Below are positions 1 to 11,796 of a DNA stretch of 64,000 nt, piece by piece. Source of the stretch: Cantharellus purpuraceus. Its lineage: Eukaryota; Basidiomycota; Agaricomycetes; Cantharellales; Hydnaceae. The first letter of the stretch is position 1; each line of letters starts with the position of its first letter. The DNA is taken from the NCBI GenBank assembly GCA_025174535.1, contig JALBUN010000048.1:744001-808000 (forward strand), given 5' to 3'. Below the pieces are notes generated by a model. The model did not search any database. It was not told the origin of the DNA and saw only the letters and a list, made by a program, of their open reading frames with translations. Both the position numbers and the translations under genes were made by a program.

Positions 1-1036
1 TCCGATTGGGGGTTGGAGATTGGGTCGGAGGTTGGGTCAGAGTTGGAGAGGGAATCAGGGTATGTCGTGGGGGTCGGAACAGACTTGGCTTCAGCTTATG
101 TGTTGCACCCTCACTAATACCAGTGTCCAAGATTTTGGAGATGGAGTATGACTTAGAGAGTTAGGATCAGACTTAGGAACTAGGCATGATTCGACATTCA
201 AACTGGGGATGAAGTCCCTAGTCAGACAGCTTAAATACATATTTGAAATCTAATAATAATTACTCCAGTGATGGGTCTCCAAGGCCAACAGCCTTACATG
301 AGTATGTCCGAGTCTGATGGGGACAGATGTCCAGGTTCCTATGGTGATGCTGATGCATCAATTGGAACTGGACACGGATGGGCAAGATCCAGTGGTGACA
401 ATCGGACAGATAAATGGAGACGTGATGGTTCCCAAATGGAGTATAGATTTCATATGTGCGGGGATCTGGGCGTTAATGAATATAGTCATAACATACAGTG
501 TACTAGGATTTTTTTTTTCATATCATGGTGACTTCAGATAGCTGGTGACAGATAGTATATGCCTGAGTTCTCCCCACTAACAGAACTAGTGTTAGCCACT
601 GAAAGATATGAGAATGCTGAAAATCTACAAACCTATGAGGCTAGATATGCAGTAAGAGATGGTCAAATCAGTTACAACAATGCTATCATACCTGCTGGAG
701 TTCCTACACAGAAGAATCATCAGAGTAATCAGACTGATGTCTGAACTGCCATAAAGGGATCTGTTTTGGAACCTGAAAAATTATGATGTTGGGGCAAACT
801 CTAAATCACCACAATTCCGTGAATGAACAGCTGAGAAGAATATCAAATCCTACTGCAGCACAACTCCAGAAACAATTTAACATTTGTACTTTGGTTACAA
901 TCCATTGTAATGGTCAATGCAGATGATATGCAGGAAGGTAATACGTTTCTTAGCAGCAGGGAATGAATAAGACTTCCAGAGTCTAGAGTTCATGGATGCT
1001 TAGGGGTCCAGATATTCCAAAAAGAGGGGAATGCAC
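1..1036. other. AT-rich stretch without a recognised gene
   Basis: No coding region can be supported here. Short open frames on the plus strand at 268-531 and 559-744 have no family resemblance I can name and no convincing splice continuity. Base composition is AT-rich and unlike the gene-dense part of the window from about 3.8 kb. Given the MITE and LTR-like sequence directly to the right, this is most likely decayed mobile-element or intergenic DNA, which is inference. Confidence 0.4.
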
Positions 1037-1648
1037 TTAGACGCTTGTTTGGAAGGATGCTGTTATACAATATTCTGATGTATACAAGATGTACATCAGA
1101 ATTTTAATAATGATCATAAATATAGGGAGTTACAATCTGGATATCTTTAAAGATTTTGGATATCCAAGTTTTTTTTGGATATCTTAAATTTTTATAAATA
1201 TAAATATATATTTCATATTTTAATAAACTTTAAAAGATAAGATGTTTGTTATGGATGAACATAATTATTTATATGAATATAACAGTAATATATATACTAA
1301 TATTATTGGTATAATAGAGAATATTTAGATATACAAATGCCAGGTGAGGATTCAAGGTACATTAGATTATTTGACCAGTATAGTACAAGAAAGAATGAGT
1401 GAAAGAAATTAAGTGTAGCAGGAGTAGAATATTCCCTTGAAGCAGTTGCTACCAGTAAATGAAAAAAAAAGAATTATTTTTGAGAATCATGTCAAAACAT
1501 CAAAATATGTTTTAAATCTAAGTAAATTATATAAATTTGAAAATCATGTATGAAATATCAAAATATGTTTTAATATAAGTATATTATATAAAATTTGAGG
1601 AAATGGGTTGTATATACATATTTGATGTATTTCTGAACAAGCGTCTTA
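1037..1648. mobile_element. Harbinger-like MITE with TTA target duplications
   Basis: The element body spans 1040-1645 (606 bp). It begins with GACGCTTGTT and ends with the exact reverse complement AACAAGCGTC. Both ends are flanked directly by TTA (1037-1039 and 1646-1648). A 3-bp TTA/TAA target duplication with short terminal inverted repeats is the known hallmark of PIF/Harbinger transposons and their Tourist-like MITEs. The inside is very AT-rich, has no coding frame, and holds a small hairpin (ATTCTGATGTA with TACATCAGAAT near 1070-1100) and a diverged tandem duplication at 1485-1598. It would have to be mobilised in trans. The ends are only 10 bp perfect, so a chance match is possible but unlikely together with the duplication. 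Confidence 0.62.
1485..1598. repeat. Two-copy AT-rich tandem repeat, unit about 57 bp
   Basis: Two adjacent units, about 1485-1540 and 1541-1598, each run from an AATCATGT start through ATCAAAATATGTTTTAA to ATTATATAAA and end in TTTGA. They differ by scattered substitutions and small indels. The duplication lies inside the MITE body and may be a hallmark of that family if other copies share it. Confidence 0.6.
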
Positions 1649-2039
1649 GAGGCTAGAGGAAGTAGGTGGATGAATCCAACCGTCCAACCAGTGACACTCT
1701 GAAGCGGGTAACAGCAATGTGTGAAGTAGTCTAGCAACTGCTTCACATGAGTTCAAGATCCTAATGCTCTGCAAAGGCAGTACACACTAGTAACTTAAAC
1801 AAAGAGCACTAATGGCAGGACTATCGACAGACAATCTCACCCTGTAGATTCGTAGTCACACGAGGTAGATACTACACTCACGCCCAAAGCAGGACAATCA
1901 CTACTTCGAGTGCAATCGAATACAGTTACACAACTGTAAGCGACCCTTGAACTGGACAATCAACAGTTACTGAGATATAGAGGATGACACTGTATATCAC
2001 TCTAGTCACACTGATGTGCAAATGATGGGGTAGAAATGG

Positions 2040-2480
2040 TTATTTATTCAGAGGCAAAATGGCCTCCTTTTATATTGTATTTACAGGAGCTGACTAATAC
2101 TACTGGAAACTTCTACCTATTAATAGATGGAAACTACTGGAAGCTAGTGTGATATGTGAGAAGGGGGTGGAAGTTTCCTAGCCAATGAGCTGCTTGGATT
2201 TGCTCTGACTCATGGCATGAGTCATGGATGGAGTCATAGTGTGACTCAGAGCAGGAGTCATAGTATGAGTAATCACAGGAGTCATGGTATGAGTCATGGC
2301 AGGAGTCATTGCATGAGTCACCATTACTCAAATAACTCGGTCAATACTTCGTTTCCTGGGCTGATTAGCACAGCTATGGGTAGGCACCGCTTCTATTGAA
2401 CTCTCCACTGAAAATGGAGTCAGGAGGTGCAGTGGTTGTGAAGATATTGAGCATTTACTGGCAGTGGTGACCAGATTGAG
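2040..2480 (-). mobile_element. LTR-like retrotransposon fragment (solo LTR or remnant)
   Basis: Read on the minus strand, this segment has an arrangement typical of an LTR. An upstream array of TGACTC-type repeats (2205-2330) is followed by a TATA box (TATAAAAG, complement of 2067-2074) and then, about 20 bp further on, an AATAAA signal (complement of 2043-2048). Together these resemble U3 enhancer, promoter and R-region polyadenylation signal. I could not fix the TG...CA ends, a primer-binding site, a target duplication or a second copy, so the limits are approximate. No gag or pol reading frame is visible nearby. A decayed element or solo LTR is the best reading; an ordinary promoter is the alternative. 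Confidence 0.35.
2205..2330. repeat. Degenerate minisatellite of TGAGTCAT/TGACTC motifs
   Basis: About ten copies of GAGTCAT-type words occur at 9-15 bp intervals, often as ATGAGTCATGG or GGAGTCAT. TGAGTCA is the known core site of Gcn4/AP-1 bZIP factors. Two further TGAGTCA words lie at about 2492-2520. The array is transcriptionally upstream of the minus-strand TATA box at 2067-2074. Confidence 0.7.
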
Positions 2481-2875
2481 TTGGAGATTGAAATGAGTCA
2501 TGTGATTGAAAATGAGTCAGTTGTCCAGGTGACTCCGGCTGACTTTGAAGCTGCTGACATCTGGGAAGGTTTGTGGGTCCATGTGGGTCCCAAAACTTCG
2601 CCCAGCAGAACAACAAGGTTGTGGACTCATTTCTGCATGGAAAATTCCAGAAAAAATATGAAAAAATAGAGAATATTTGAATGGCCCTGAATCAAGAGAA
2701 AGCAGCAGATATATGCTGATATTTTAAGGCCATGAAGTGAAATTGTACAGTTTTGGGACTTTAAACAAGATCTTTTAAGGGAAAACCAGTTCCCATACAG
2801 GATCAAGAACGCAGCGCCAGTATGGAGGGTGTGCACACACCAGTCAAAGGGACTTGAGGCCACGCAGGTTGAGAG

Positions 2876-3021
2876 CCCGTGAATGGGAGCTCGCAGAGCA
2901 CCTCCTCTGTTGTGATGACCGTTGAATGTTTGTCCAATATGAGCAGACCATCTGTCTGCTCATATTGGACAAACATTCAACGGTCATCACAACAGAGGAG
3001 GTGCTCCGCGAGCTTCACGGG
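2876..3021. repeat. Near-perfect inverted repeat, 60-bp arms, 5-nt loop
   Basis: The left arm is 2889-2948 and the right arm 2954-3013. They are reverse complements over 60 bp with a single mismatch (A at 2895 against the G expected), separated by the loop CATCT. Outside a 5-nt indel the symmetry continues with CCCGTGAA on the left (about 2877-2884) and its complement on the right. As RNA it would form a very stable hairpin. It may be a fold-back element, a small-RNA-like inverted duplication, or a chimeric sequencing or assembly artefact. Confidence 0.85.
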
Positions 3022-3839
3022 TTCCATTACAATCGGATGACGGCTCATATACCGATTGCCCCCCAAACGAGATTCTACAATTCCACCCCCACTCATAAAG
3101 CTTCAACTTCTACCCCTTTCAATTCCAATTCCAAACGCAACTGTGCCCTTCGTGCACAGGGATGGCGAGTGTAAGGACCGCCAGTCCGGAACGACCCACT
3201 TTATTACTTCCAAATTACTTCCGATCACATCACAGCACTTATATAAGACTGAGACAACAACAAATCATATAAGTTGCTAGTGATATCAATGTATGTAGGG
3301 CATTCCCAAATACCAACTTGGTCGTGAACGCTCCCCGAGTAAACACTTCTAAGTTGTCTTCCAACTTCTTACATTAGTGTCTGCGGACTTGTCCGTGGAC
3401 CGGTCCGCCGAAAGTCTCCCAGCGGCCGGGTCTTTCTCCGCTGACCCTAGCTCGTGCGTGGACTACTTTGAGTAGCTTGCAGTATTCTGTTTACTCAGGT
3501 ATCATTTAAAACCAGTATTCTTTGTGATCCGTGTTGACTGTCATCCACCTTCTGCAGTTGTGTTTCAGCCGCTCCTGTATATTAGCATCCATCCATTGTG
3601 CCTTGCTCCATATTCCTCATCTCCATATTTCTCATCCCTTTATTAAACCGTTCTCGGCGTTTTTGTCTTTCCCACCCTCCCACCACTTTTGTATTTCTAT
3701 TCGTCTCCTTAGCACACACAGTACGAGTCTCCACATCGTGTATGTCTTTTCTCTTGCATGCAGATTCGGCATCAATCGAGCTCAGCCGTGGGAGCTCCCT
3801 GATGTAGAAACTGATGTATTATAAAAATTCATGTGTCGG
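3022..3839. other. Gap downstream of the ABC transporter
   Basis: No gene was recognised. Several plus-strand open frames up to 97 codons are pyrimidine-rich and family-less. The right end presumably contains the 3' untranslated region and terminator of the transporter, which is transcribed leftward and stops at 3840. Confidence 0.4.
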
Positions 3840-6800
3840 CTATGCCCGCTTTAATGCAACACCCGCTTCTCTAGCTAGCGAGGCAAACATAGAACCAGGG
3901 TTATCCAGCAGGACTTCCGGGGAATCGAACTCGGCGACCTTATAAGAGAATATCAGCAACAAACCCGGCCGACATCGTACAGTATGACAACTGACCTTGC
4001 CATCACTCATAACCAGCACTCTATCAGATTCGATGATAGTATTTAGCCGGTGGCTGTAGATGAGGTGAGCTTTAAGTCCAAACCGGCGAAGGCTGGCAGA
4101 CATACGCTATAGTAAGTATGGTCGTTTCTTTGAATTGAGGACCACGAAGAATGTCCTGCACCGCTTTGTCCGTATCCAAGTCAATCGCGGAAGTAGCTAG
4201 ATGGCACTCAGAGGTTCTGTCCCACAACAAGGATGACAGAGACTTCATACCTTCATCTAGAACGAGAATTTTCGACTGAAATAGCTGTTCATTAACAAAT
4301 TTGACGAGAAACGAGGGTGAAAGTAGCTACCTTGCGCAACAATGCTCTTGCAAAGCACAATAATTGCCGTTGACCGGAAGACATAGAAGCACCACCTTCT
4401 TGCACCTTGGCATCCAGACTCCCTGGGAGACTCTGCACAAAGCCCTTAAGATGAGCTTGTTCCAGTGCCGTCCAAATATCTGCATCTTCATAAATCCCGG
4501 TAGGATCGACATTCTCGCGCATCGTGCCTTCGAACATTTGTGATTCCTGAGGGATGATGCTTATTGCTGAACGGACTGGATTGGAAAACTATCAGAAAAA
4601 TGCAAACGAGATGTTGGAGAGCCACAGACGATCATGGAGGCCAAGGGTAGTAATGTCCACCCCGTCGATCAAGATCGTTCCAGAGGCTGGCTCGAGTATG
4701 CGGAAAAGGCCCAAGAGAAGCTGAAGATCGCGGAATCAGGAAGGGAGCAATCAGTGCAGGAACTAGGCTCATACCGATGACTTCCCAGCACCTGTGGTTC
4801 GTTAACATTGTTAGCCTAAATGGTTTTCAGAAAAGAATAGTCTTCACCTGTTCTCCCGCATATTCCAATCTTTTCTCTAGGTTTCTGAGACAGATGTTCG
4901 ATTAGAATGACTGCGAAATGCAATCCTACTTACAATTGCAAATGACGCATCCTTCAACACCAGATCTAGTTCAGGTCGGTAGCGCATGGAATAAGACCTA
5001 CAACAGTGTTAGATTTTTGGTGACAGACTGAGATTATGAGTGTGATGACTAACTTAAATTCCACTTCTCCCTCCGAAGGCCAATCTTCAGGCAGCGCGTC
5101 TGAGATATGCTCAAGTGCCTCTGGTGCCACTTCCGTCTGGTGAAGAATCCGCTCCACGGACACAATATTTTGTTCCACCTCACTTGCAGACCGCACAAAC
5201 CAGTTCTAAAAAATCGCATTCAGATAGTAAGCATATGCATTCGCTAAAACAAACGAAAAATGGAGCGCACAAGAGAACTGGTAGTATTCAATCCGTAAGA
5301 GAGTACGAGACCAACTAGGCCAGCATTGACTCCTCTGGTGACAAGAGCTGTACATGCTAACAGTGCCGAGATTAGTATTAATAACGCTCCCAATACCTCT
5401 GTAAATAAATGAGTCGAGAGTCTCTGCATATGAGGCTAAACGAACCCAGCCGTACTGCCAGCCAGCGATTCACGGAGATGGATGGAAGGTAACACATTTG
5501 GTTGCGATCGATGCGACGCTGATTCTCTACGATGAAGATATTCTGCTGTCCGAATGCACGAATGGTCGAAACACCTCCCAACGTCTCAGAGAATGAGGAC
5601 TGATGTGATACATGAGAAACAAGGACTCAACAAAAGAACGTGCGGACGTACAAATATGGGGGATCGAGACGTGGCATCGAGACGCTTCAACTCGCGACCT
5701 GTAGCGAGATAATACCTGTCACTCAATTAAGCACCAAGTCGGTGGGTGTACATGGAGCACTTCACATCATAATACGATGGTAGAAATAGCCCAAAATGGG
5801 AATGGCGATGAGGAATGTTGGGAAACTGACAACAAGAACAACAAGAATCCCTTGAATGCTATTCAGTAGTCAGTCTGGGCCGCCGCGTCATGTAACTTAC
5901 CTCCGATGTTGGCCAAGGTCCGGAACATCCCACCAATCATTTGTGCCAGAACTTGATCCACCTACGAACTCTTGTCATACACAATAGACTTGACCTACTG
6001 CGACAAATCACGTACTACATAGGTATCTCGGGAAAATAAGTTGAGGATCCTGTCCCAGTATAATGCTGAGTCGTATCCTCTGCTTGGCGACAACTAACTC
6101 ACCGTCCAGTGGGTGTTTGTTCAAAGAAACTCAGAGGTGCACGCATGACGGCGATTAACATCTAAATGAACGGGTTTAAGATGCTGACGCCGGGAAGTAT
6201 TAGGAGACTCACGGAGTTGTGTAAGTACTTTGCACTCCGCAGTGTGCAGAAAACGAACAACAACACTGTCGAGGCCAGAGACGCCAGAATGGTCGAAGTA
6301 GAGCATAGACCATACAACACCAGATAGCTCGACATATTCGAATTGCCCCCCGCTTCTTGATTGTGTTCACCCCACTGCTTGAGCGTAACATTGGCTAGAA
6401 CCTGTGATGTCTGCTGTAACACCACACACATCAAGAAGGCTACAAATCCTGGCAAAGACGCCGCCTGGATATATGCAGTGTACACGCTCAACTTGACCCG
6501 TCCGCGCTCCGTGTGTTCTTGTTTTGCTCCAGCAGGTAGGAAGGAAGCACGCAAAGCGTTTCCTTGTTCCGCGAGTGAGGCTCGTCCCCAGCTACGCCTT
6601 CTCTGTAATTTATCTAGAGACCCCTGCACAGAACTTGTGGCATCAAGGGTCTCTTGCTCGCTGGGAGAAGTTGATACTAAAGTCTCGTCATCTCCGCGAG
6701 GAGTGGAGGCTCCCGAATGTGAGGCAAGAATGCGACTGTGGCCCATACTAGCAATGAATCAGGTCAAATGAAGCCCTCATTAAAATAAGAAATGTCGTAC

Positions 6801-9800
6801 AGTAGCTTATGCAGCTCTTTGCTTTCATCAGCCAGGATATCTTGGTATGTCCCGCTCTCTAAGATAATTCCACGACGAAGGAAGACCAACTGATCGTGCT
6901 GCTTCAGGAAAGAAACAGTGTTTGTGACCAATATTCGAGCCTTTGTCGCCAAAATACCCGTTGGGCCAATAACATGGTCTGAGAGGATCTCAGGTGAAAG
7001 ACAATTCGAAGACTCGACTCAATTGCTACTAACCAAAAATGTGGCGAGCCACATGCGAGTCAACCGCTGCCATGATAAGTGAGATCTTGCCATTATAACT
7101 AACAGAGATTCATGCATACCTGCAAGAACATCATCCAGAAGGTATCTATGACAGTAACTGTTTAATAATGGAGAATCAATGCGTTGATATGCACATTGAC
7201 TCACAAGTCGGTTCGGGCATATACAGCTCTAGCTAATGATATGCGCGCTCTCTGCCCACCAGACAACTAAATATCACTGTTAGAATGCCCCCTCGCACTA
7301 GCGCAGCTCGACTTACAGTGATGCCTGATGATAGAAAGCAATTGTATGAAGGATATTAGTGAAAGTGGGCAATTGCCCGAAACGAAAACATACCTTTCTC
7401 CCCCACCTGGGTCAAATCGCCGTCCTTGAGAAGGGAAAGATCTGCTCTCAGGGCACATGCTATTTGTAAGGGTCAGTACACATGCAAAGCTAAATGCATC
7501 ATAGCACACCATCCAGAACAATTTCATAAAACTCCGGATCAAAGGTATGGGAGAAAAGGATATTCTCGCGAACAGTGGCACTCATTATCCTTCACAAGAG
7601 AATCAACAATGGCAGTAAGAGATAGAAAGGACAAACCAAGGAGTTTGTGGACAGTACGCGATCGTACCGCACAGTGTCAGCTCCCCTTCAACCTTGATCA
7701 TCTCGCCAATGATAGCGGACAGCAAACTCGTCTAATCGATTAAGCCCGTCACTCGCATCACGACATGATCGGATATGTATCTCACCTTTCCAGCGCCAAC
7801 CTTGCCAAGCACCCCCACCAGTTCACCCTTTCTCACAGTAAGGTCTATACCGTATAGTGTCGATTCCGCTTGCTCGCCACTCCACTGGAATTCACCGCCT
7901 TGGATTTTCAACACCTAATGAGTGAGAAAAGTTGGACATCCACTTAGCTAAGAGATAGTGAAAGCGTATACCTCATCTCCTTCATTAAGCCTGTCGGTCT
8001 TATAGACGGTTGTTCTAGCATCTGGCTGCAACTCCGCTGCTCGCAAGAAACTCGACAGACGATTGACGGACACCATTGCCTGAATCACCGAGGATGTGAT
8101 TGTTGCAAACTATTTGAAGATATCAAACAAGTTGTCACAAAGGAAGCCAGATGATTCCTCACCATTGCCAATGGGAACTGCAGCAACATGAAAAGCGATA
8201 TCGCCGGAAAGATGATATCTGAGGTGAGAGGCTCGCTAGACGTTGCTGCTGCCATAACAAACGAACTGAACGCCACCAGAAGTGGTACAAAAGTCCACAG
8301 GCCGTTATTATATGCCTGTTCAAATAATGGCTAAGAAAACAACAAATGAGGCCAAAAGAGTGCACAAACGGAGGCAAGACCAATTTTCCGCATCATTTTG
8401 AGCTCTTGGTCGTTGCGAACTTGCAAGATACGTCGGATGAATGCAGGTTCCCATGCGTAAAGTTTTACACTAACATATCATGTCAGCAAGGAGAGTGTGA
8501 CACAGGAACATCCAAAGATACCACCTCTTGATATTTGTCAACAATTCACTCATGAACCTTGTCCTTTGGTCTCGGTTTTTCATCTGCTGCTCTTGCAACT
8601 TCTTCAGATACTTTGCTATCACCGTCTGCGCTGGCACCGAGATGGCCATTATTGCTACCCCAACAAAAGCGGGCCAGCCTAATAGGTTATACAATGACAC
8701 GAAGGCGAGCGTGATCTGGAGTGGTCCACTAATTACGATCAGGCCGTATGTGCAAAGGTCCTGCATCTTGGTGGCATCTACACTCATGAGATTCACGATG
8801 TCGCCTGTGGCACGGTTTCCTCGTTCATCCCCAGAAAGCAGCAGGGCTTTCCTATAGATGGCGGTGACTAGCCCTGCACGAACGCGCATGCCTGTTTCAA
8901 ACACACGCTGGAAGTACTACAATATATTATAAATAATGGTCTCAAGGGTGACGGTCATAACGACGTACTTGGTGTAATATCACCGACTGGGCCATTGCAG
9001 CGCCAAACATCAATAGGGTAATCGCGAATCCTTCATAAGGACTAGGTCCCTTGACCCCTTCCTCACGAGAGCGTTGGTAAGAAGTGATGTATGATAGCAA
9101 GAGTCGCAGTAGCTGGGGTTGAAGGAATGCCAAGCAGTCCTGAATAACTTTTAGACCTGCCTGAAGGGATGCTTGTTAGATTAGAATAATAAAGTAAGGA
9201 CCACCATACAGCAAATGCAAAAGGACCACCATAAGCCACAAAGAGTGAGACCCAAAGGGATGAATGACTCTCCATGGCCTTTTGCAATCGGGCACCCAAA
9301 TTTGCAGACTCGTCGGCCGGCAGAAGCGTGTACATGTCTTCTTCTGTGAGGAATTTGGACGACCCCAACTGTTATTGTTTTCAATCAAGTACTCCAATTC
9401 ACGAACAACCCAACACGTGCCTTCATGAGCGGAGTCATCCATCCAAAGCTCCACCGACTGTAGATGTTCGCACGAACAAAAGGACTTTCCTTTTCCATCT
9501 TCCCTATTTCCTCGTATTCCTCTGCATTGCCCTTGATATCTGTGCCGATTAACTCTAAGAGAAAAGAAACGATGCCCAAAGCCGCCGCGGCACAAACAAG
9601 CCAGACATTGACATCGCGCTTGGATAGCACAGAAGTCATAGAAATACTCCGTATCCAGATAAGAAGGGTGATTATATATGCTGGCCAGAAAACAAGTAAG
9701 ATTGAGGATGATGTATGGGTGCGCGTATGATTCAGGTATGTGAAAGCTGGAGCCAAGGAGAACGCGAGGACATTAAAAATAGCTGTGAAGACGGGCCACT

Positions 9801-10164
9801 GAAATCTCATCGGATGGAGCAAACCAAAGATAAGCGACGCAAAGCTGCATAAGGCTGCGAGGACGAGCAACACCTAGTAGTAACAAGAGTTGATAAGCTA
9901 CCAAAAAAATGGCTTTAACTCGTTGCTCACTAGTTTGGCACTGAGAATTCTTTGACTGCGTGCAGTACGGGGTAACGCGTCTTTTCGCGTCAATTGCAAT
10001 GTCCGAGCGAATGCCAGCACGAACAAAACTCCAAACAACGTTGGCAATAAAACGCCTTGCTCGAAACATAGCGTGAGGTCAAAGTCACGATCACGTGAGA
10101 CAGGATCCCAGCCATCTGCATCATAGCAAGAGGTCATAGAAGTCACCGAGTAGTACGTCAACAT
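3840..10164 (-). CDS. ABCC (MRP/Ycf1-type) multidrug-resistance ABC transporter
   Basis: My model has 35 exons totalling 4500 nt (1499 residues), starting at ATG 10164 (a second ATG is at 10137). The length matches yeast Ycf1-class full transporters. An N-terminal hydrophobic TMD0-like part (to about residue 230) is followed by TMD1, NBD1, TMD2 and NBD2. NBD1 has Walker A GKVGAGKTS (near residue 650), signature LSGGQ (about 736) and Walker B LYLLDD with Asp where the catalytic Glu is expected. NBD2 has Walker A RTGAGKSS, a signature altered to MSSGQ, and Walker B ILVLDEA. One degenerate and one consensus site is normal for ABCC proteins, which export glutathione or other conjugates across vacuolar or plasma membranes. 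Exons as small as 8 nt (7317-7324) and 17 nt (4775-4791) are needed. The substrate cannot be read from sequence. Confidence 0.95.
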
Positions 10165-10799
10165 TGAAGGACTATGACAAGCCGAAGCCGTTATAAAGCT
10201 AGGCTTAAGTACCCTGCGGCAAGCGGTCGCTTGGTCATCACGGACATACGTATATACTAAGCGTGTGAACATTCACGGTCAATTTTCGCATAATTAAAGC
10301 CTGCATTTCTCTGCTCACCTTGATTGGCTGGCCCCGATGGTGACCTGGTACTTTTGGTACCGTCCACCACTCATCGACACCGCAATCCAGTGCTCAGATA
10401 GTGCACGCGTCCCGCGTCGAGTCATAGCATGTGGACAAGGCAGCAAAATGCGATGGAATTGGAGAAGCCGTTGATGCCATTAGTCAAGCCTCTTCTCCAG
10501 CAATAGAAACATCATCCAGTTTCATAGTTTGTCACTCTAAGAGGCTTTACTGACACAGCACAGGAGGAATATTACTAACATTAGGACATCAACAGAACCT
10601 TAATAATGACAAATGCACTGATGATCTAGGGGTATGATAAAGCACGCTGCGCCTCCAGATCAAGCTTTGGGGTGCCATGTTGAAGTCAGTTGTTATCGAT
10701 AGGTACGCATTGCAACCCGTCCAGTGTGAGGCATGCTCCAAACTACTGACTCGCTCTGTGGTGGATAATGTGCAGTCGAGTGTATTCAATGCTCTACAC
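10165..10799. promoter_or_regulatory. Intergenic stretch holding the ABC transporter promoter
   Basis: These 635 bp lie between the transporter start (leftward) and the FMP32 stop (also leftward). They should contain the FMP32 terminator and transporter promoter. I see no convincing TATA box, pleiotropic-drug-response element or other named operator. Confidence 0.35.
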
Positions 10800-11796
10800 T
10801 CAAGTTCGAAAGCGCAAGTACGCCAGTAGGAGGGCAGAGCAGCCAGTGACTGGATTGGAATCTCAACAGTTGTAGGGAAAGATATACAGCACAACGCCTC
10901 ACCGAAACCAACTAAATATTGCAGCGTTGTTGCCTAGTTGTCGTCAACAAGGAGTGCGAAATACTGCTGATCTTAAATAATCACCTTAGATGCCTGGATT
11001 GCAGTGCGAAGACCTGCAATTTCGGACTCGATTCTTGTATCTACTTCACGGATTTTAAGCTCTTGGCCAGAAGATTCTTCACGCATGCGACCTGAGCTCC
11101 TAGATAGTGAGACGGAGTGGAGCTGAGGGCAGGCAAGATGAAACTTGCCTTTCTCTAGATTGAGGTCGAGTCGAACACCGGCCTGTGTGCGAGTGATCTC
11201 TTCGCGAAGACGCTGTTTAAGCTTCTCGATATCCGTTACGAGCCTGTCATACTAATATTTAACAAATGTTTTCAAGTACTGAACTACGAAGAGGCTTACC
11301 TGTCATTCTCAGCTTTCATCTTGGCAAGGTCATTCTTTTCCATGAGCTGCAGCTCAGACTTTAATTGGGCAAAGTCAACCTTCTGTGTATATTGGTGCTA
11401 AAGGTAAATGGATCATGAGTTACAGAAGAAACAATTTCCAGACTATGTGCCTTTTCTTGTTCTGCCTTGGTGACCATGTTGTGCGTCATGTTCCGCACGC
11501 TTTCGTCAATGACTTCCGCCATTGCCGTCATAATCCCTTCGGCTTGTGCTCGGTTGAGACCCTCACGCTCAAGCCGTTCAACAAAGTGGTGCGTGTCAAA
11601 GTGAAAGTCGGACGCGCGAGGCGTAGAGTGGAAGCGTTGCTTGCTGTTTGGATGAGATGGCGCATACGGAGGCGTGGAGTATTCTAGCTTCGGAGGATGA
11701 TAAGTCTATCCGCTGTCACACAAGAAACCACATACTGGGAATGAGGCGGCCAGCACTGATAAACGGTAACCGTTGCAGTACAAGACCACTGGCCAT
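10800..11796 (-). CDS. FMP32: DUF1640/MCUR1 (CCDC90)-family mitochondrial inner-membrane protein
   Basis: Seven exons (11796-11736, 11683-11451, 11397-11300, 11243-11149, 11091-10985, 10933-10903, 10849-10800) give 675 nt and 224 residues. The protein begins with an Arg/Ser-type presequence (MASGLVLQRLPFISAGR), then a conserved coiled coil containing KVDFAQLKSELQ and LDLNLEKGRMREE, and ends with one membrane helix (SALLLAYLRFRT). This layout is that of yeast Fmp32 and animal MCUR1/CCDC90, inner-membrane proteins linked to calcium uniporter or cytochrome-oxidase assembly. Two introns appear to use GC rather than GT donors (at 11450 and 11148). An alternative start at 11864 would need a 30-nt intron and gives a poorer N-terminus. 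Divergent from MAK16. Confidence 0.85.

Noticed and set aside
268..744. Short plus-strand frames at the left end as retrotransposon Gag
   Set aside because: No zinc knuckle, protease or other Gag/Pol signature can be seen; the resemblance was only compositional.
2481..2669. 62-codon plus-strand frame next to the LTR-like piece
   Set aside because: Too short and without motifs; starts within the TGAGTCA-rich flank.
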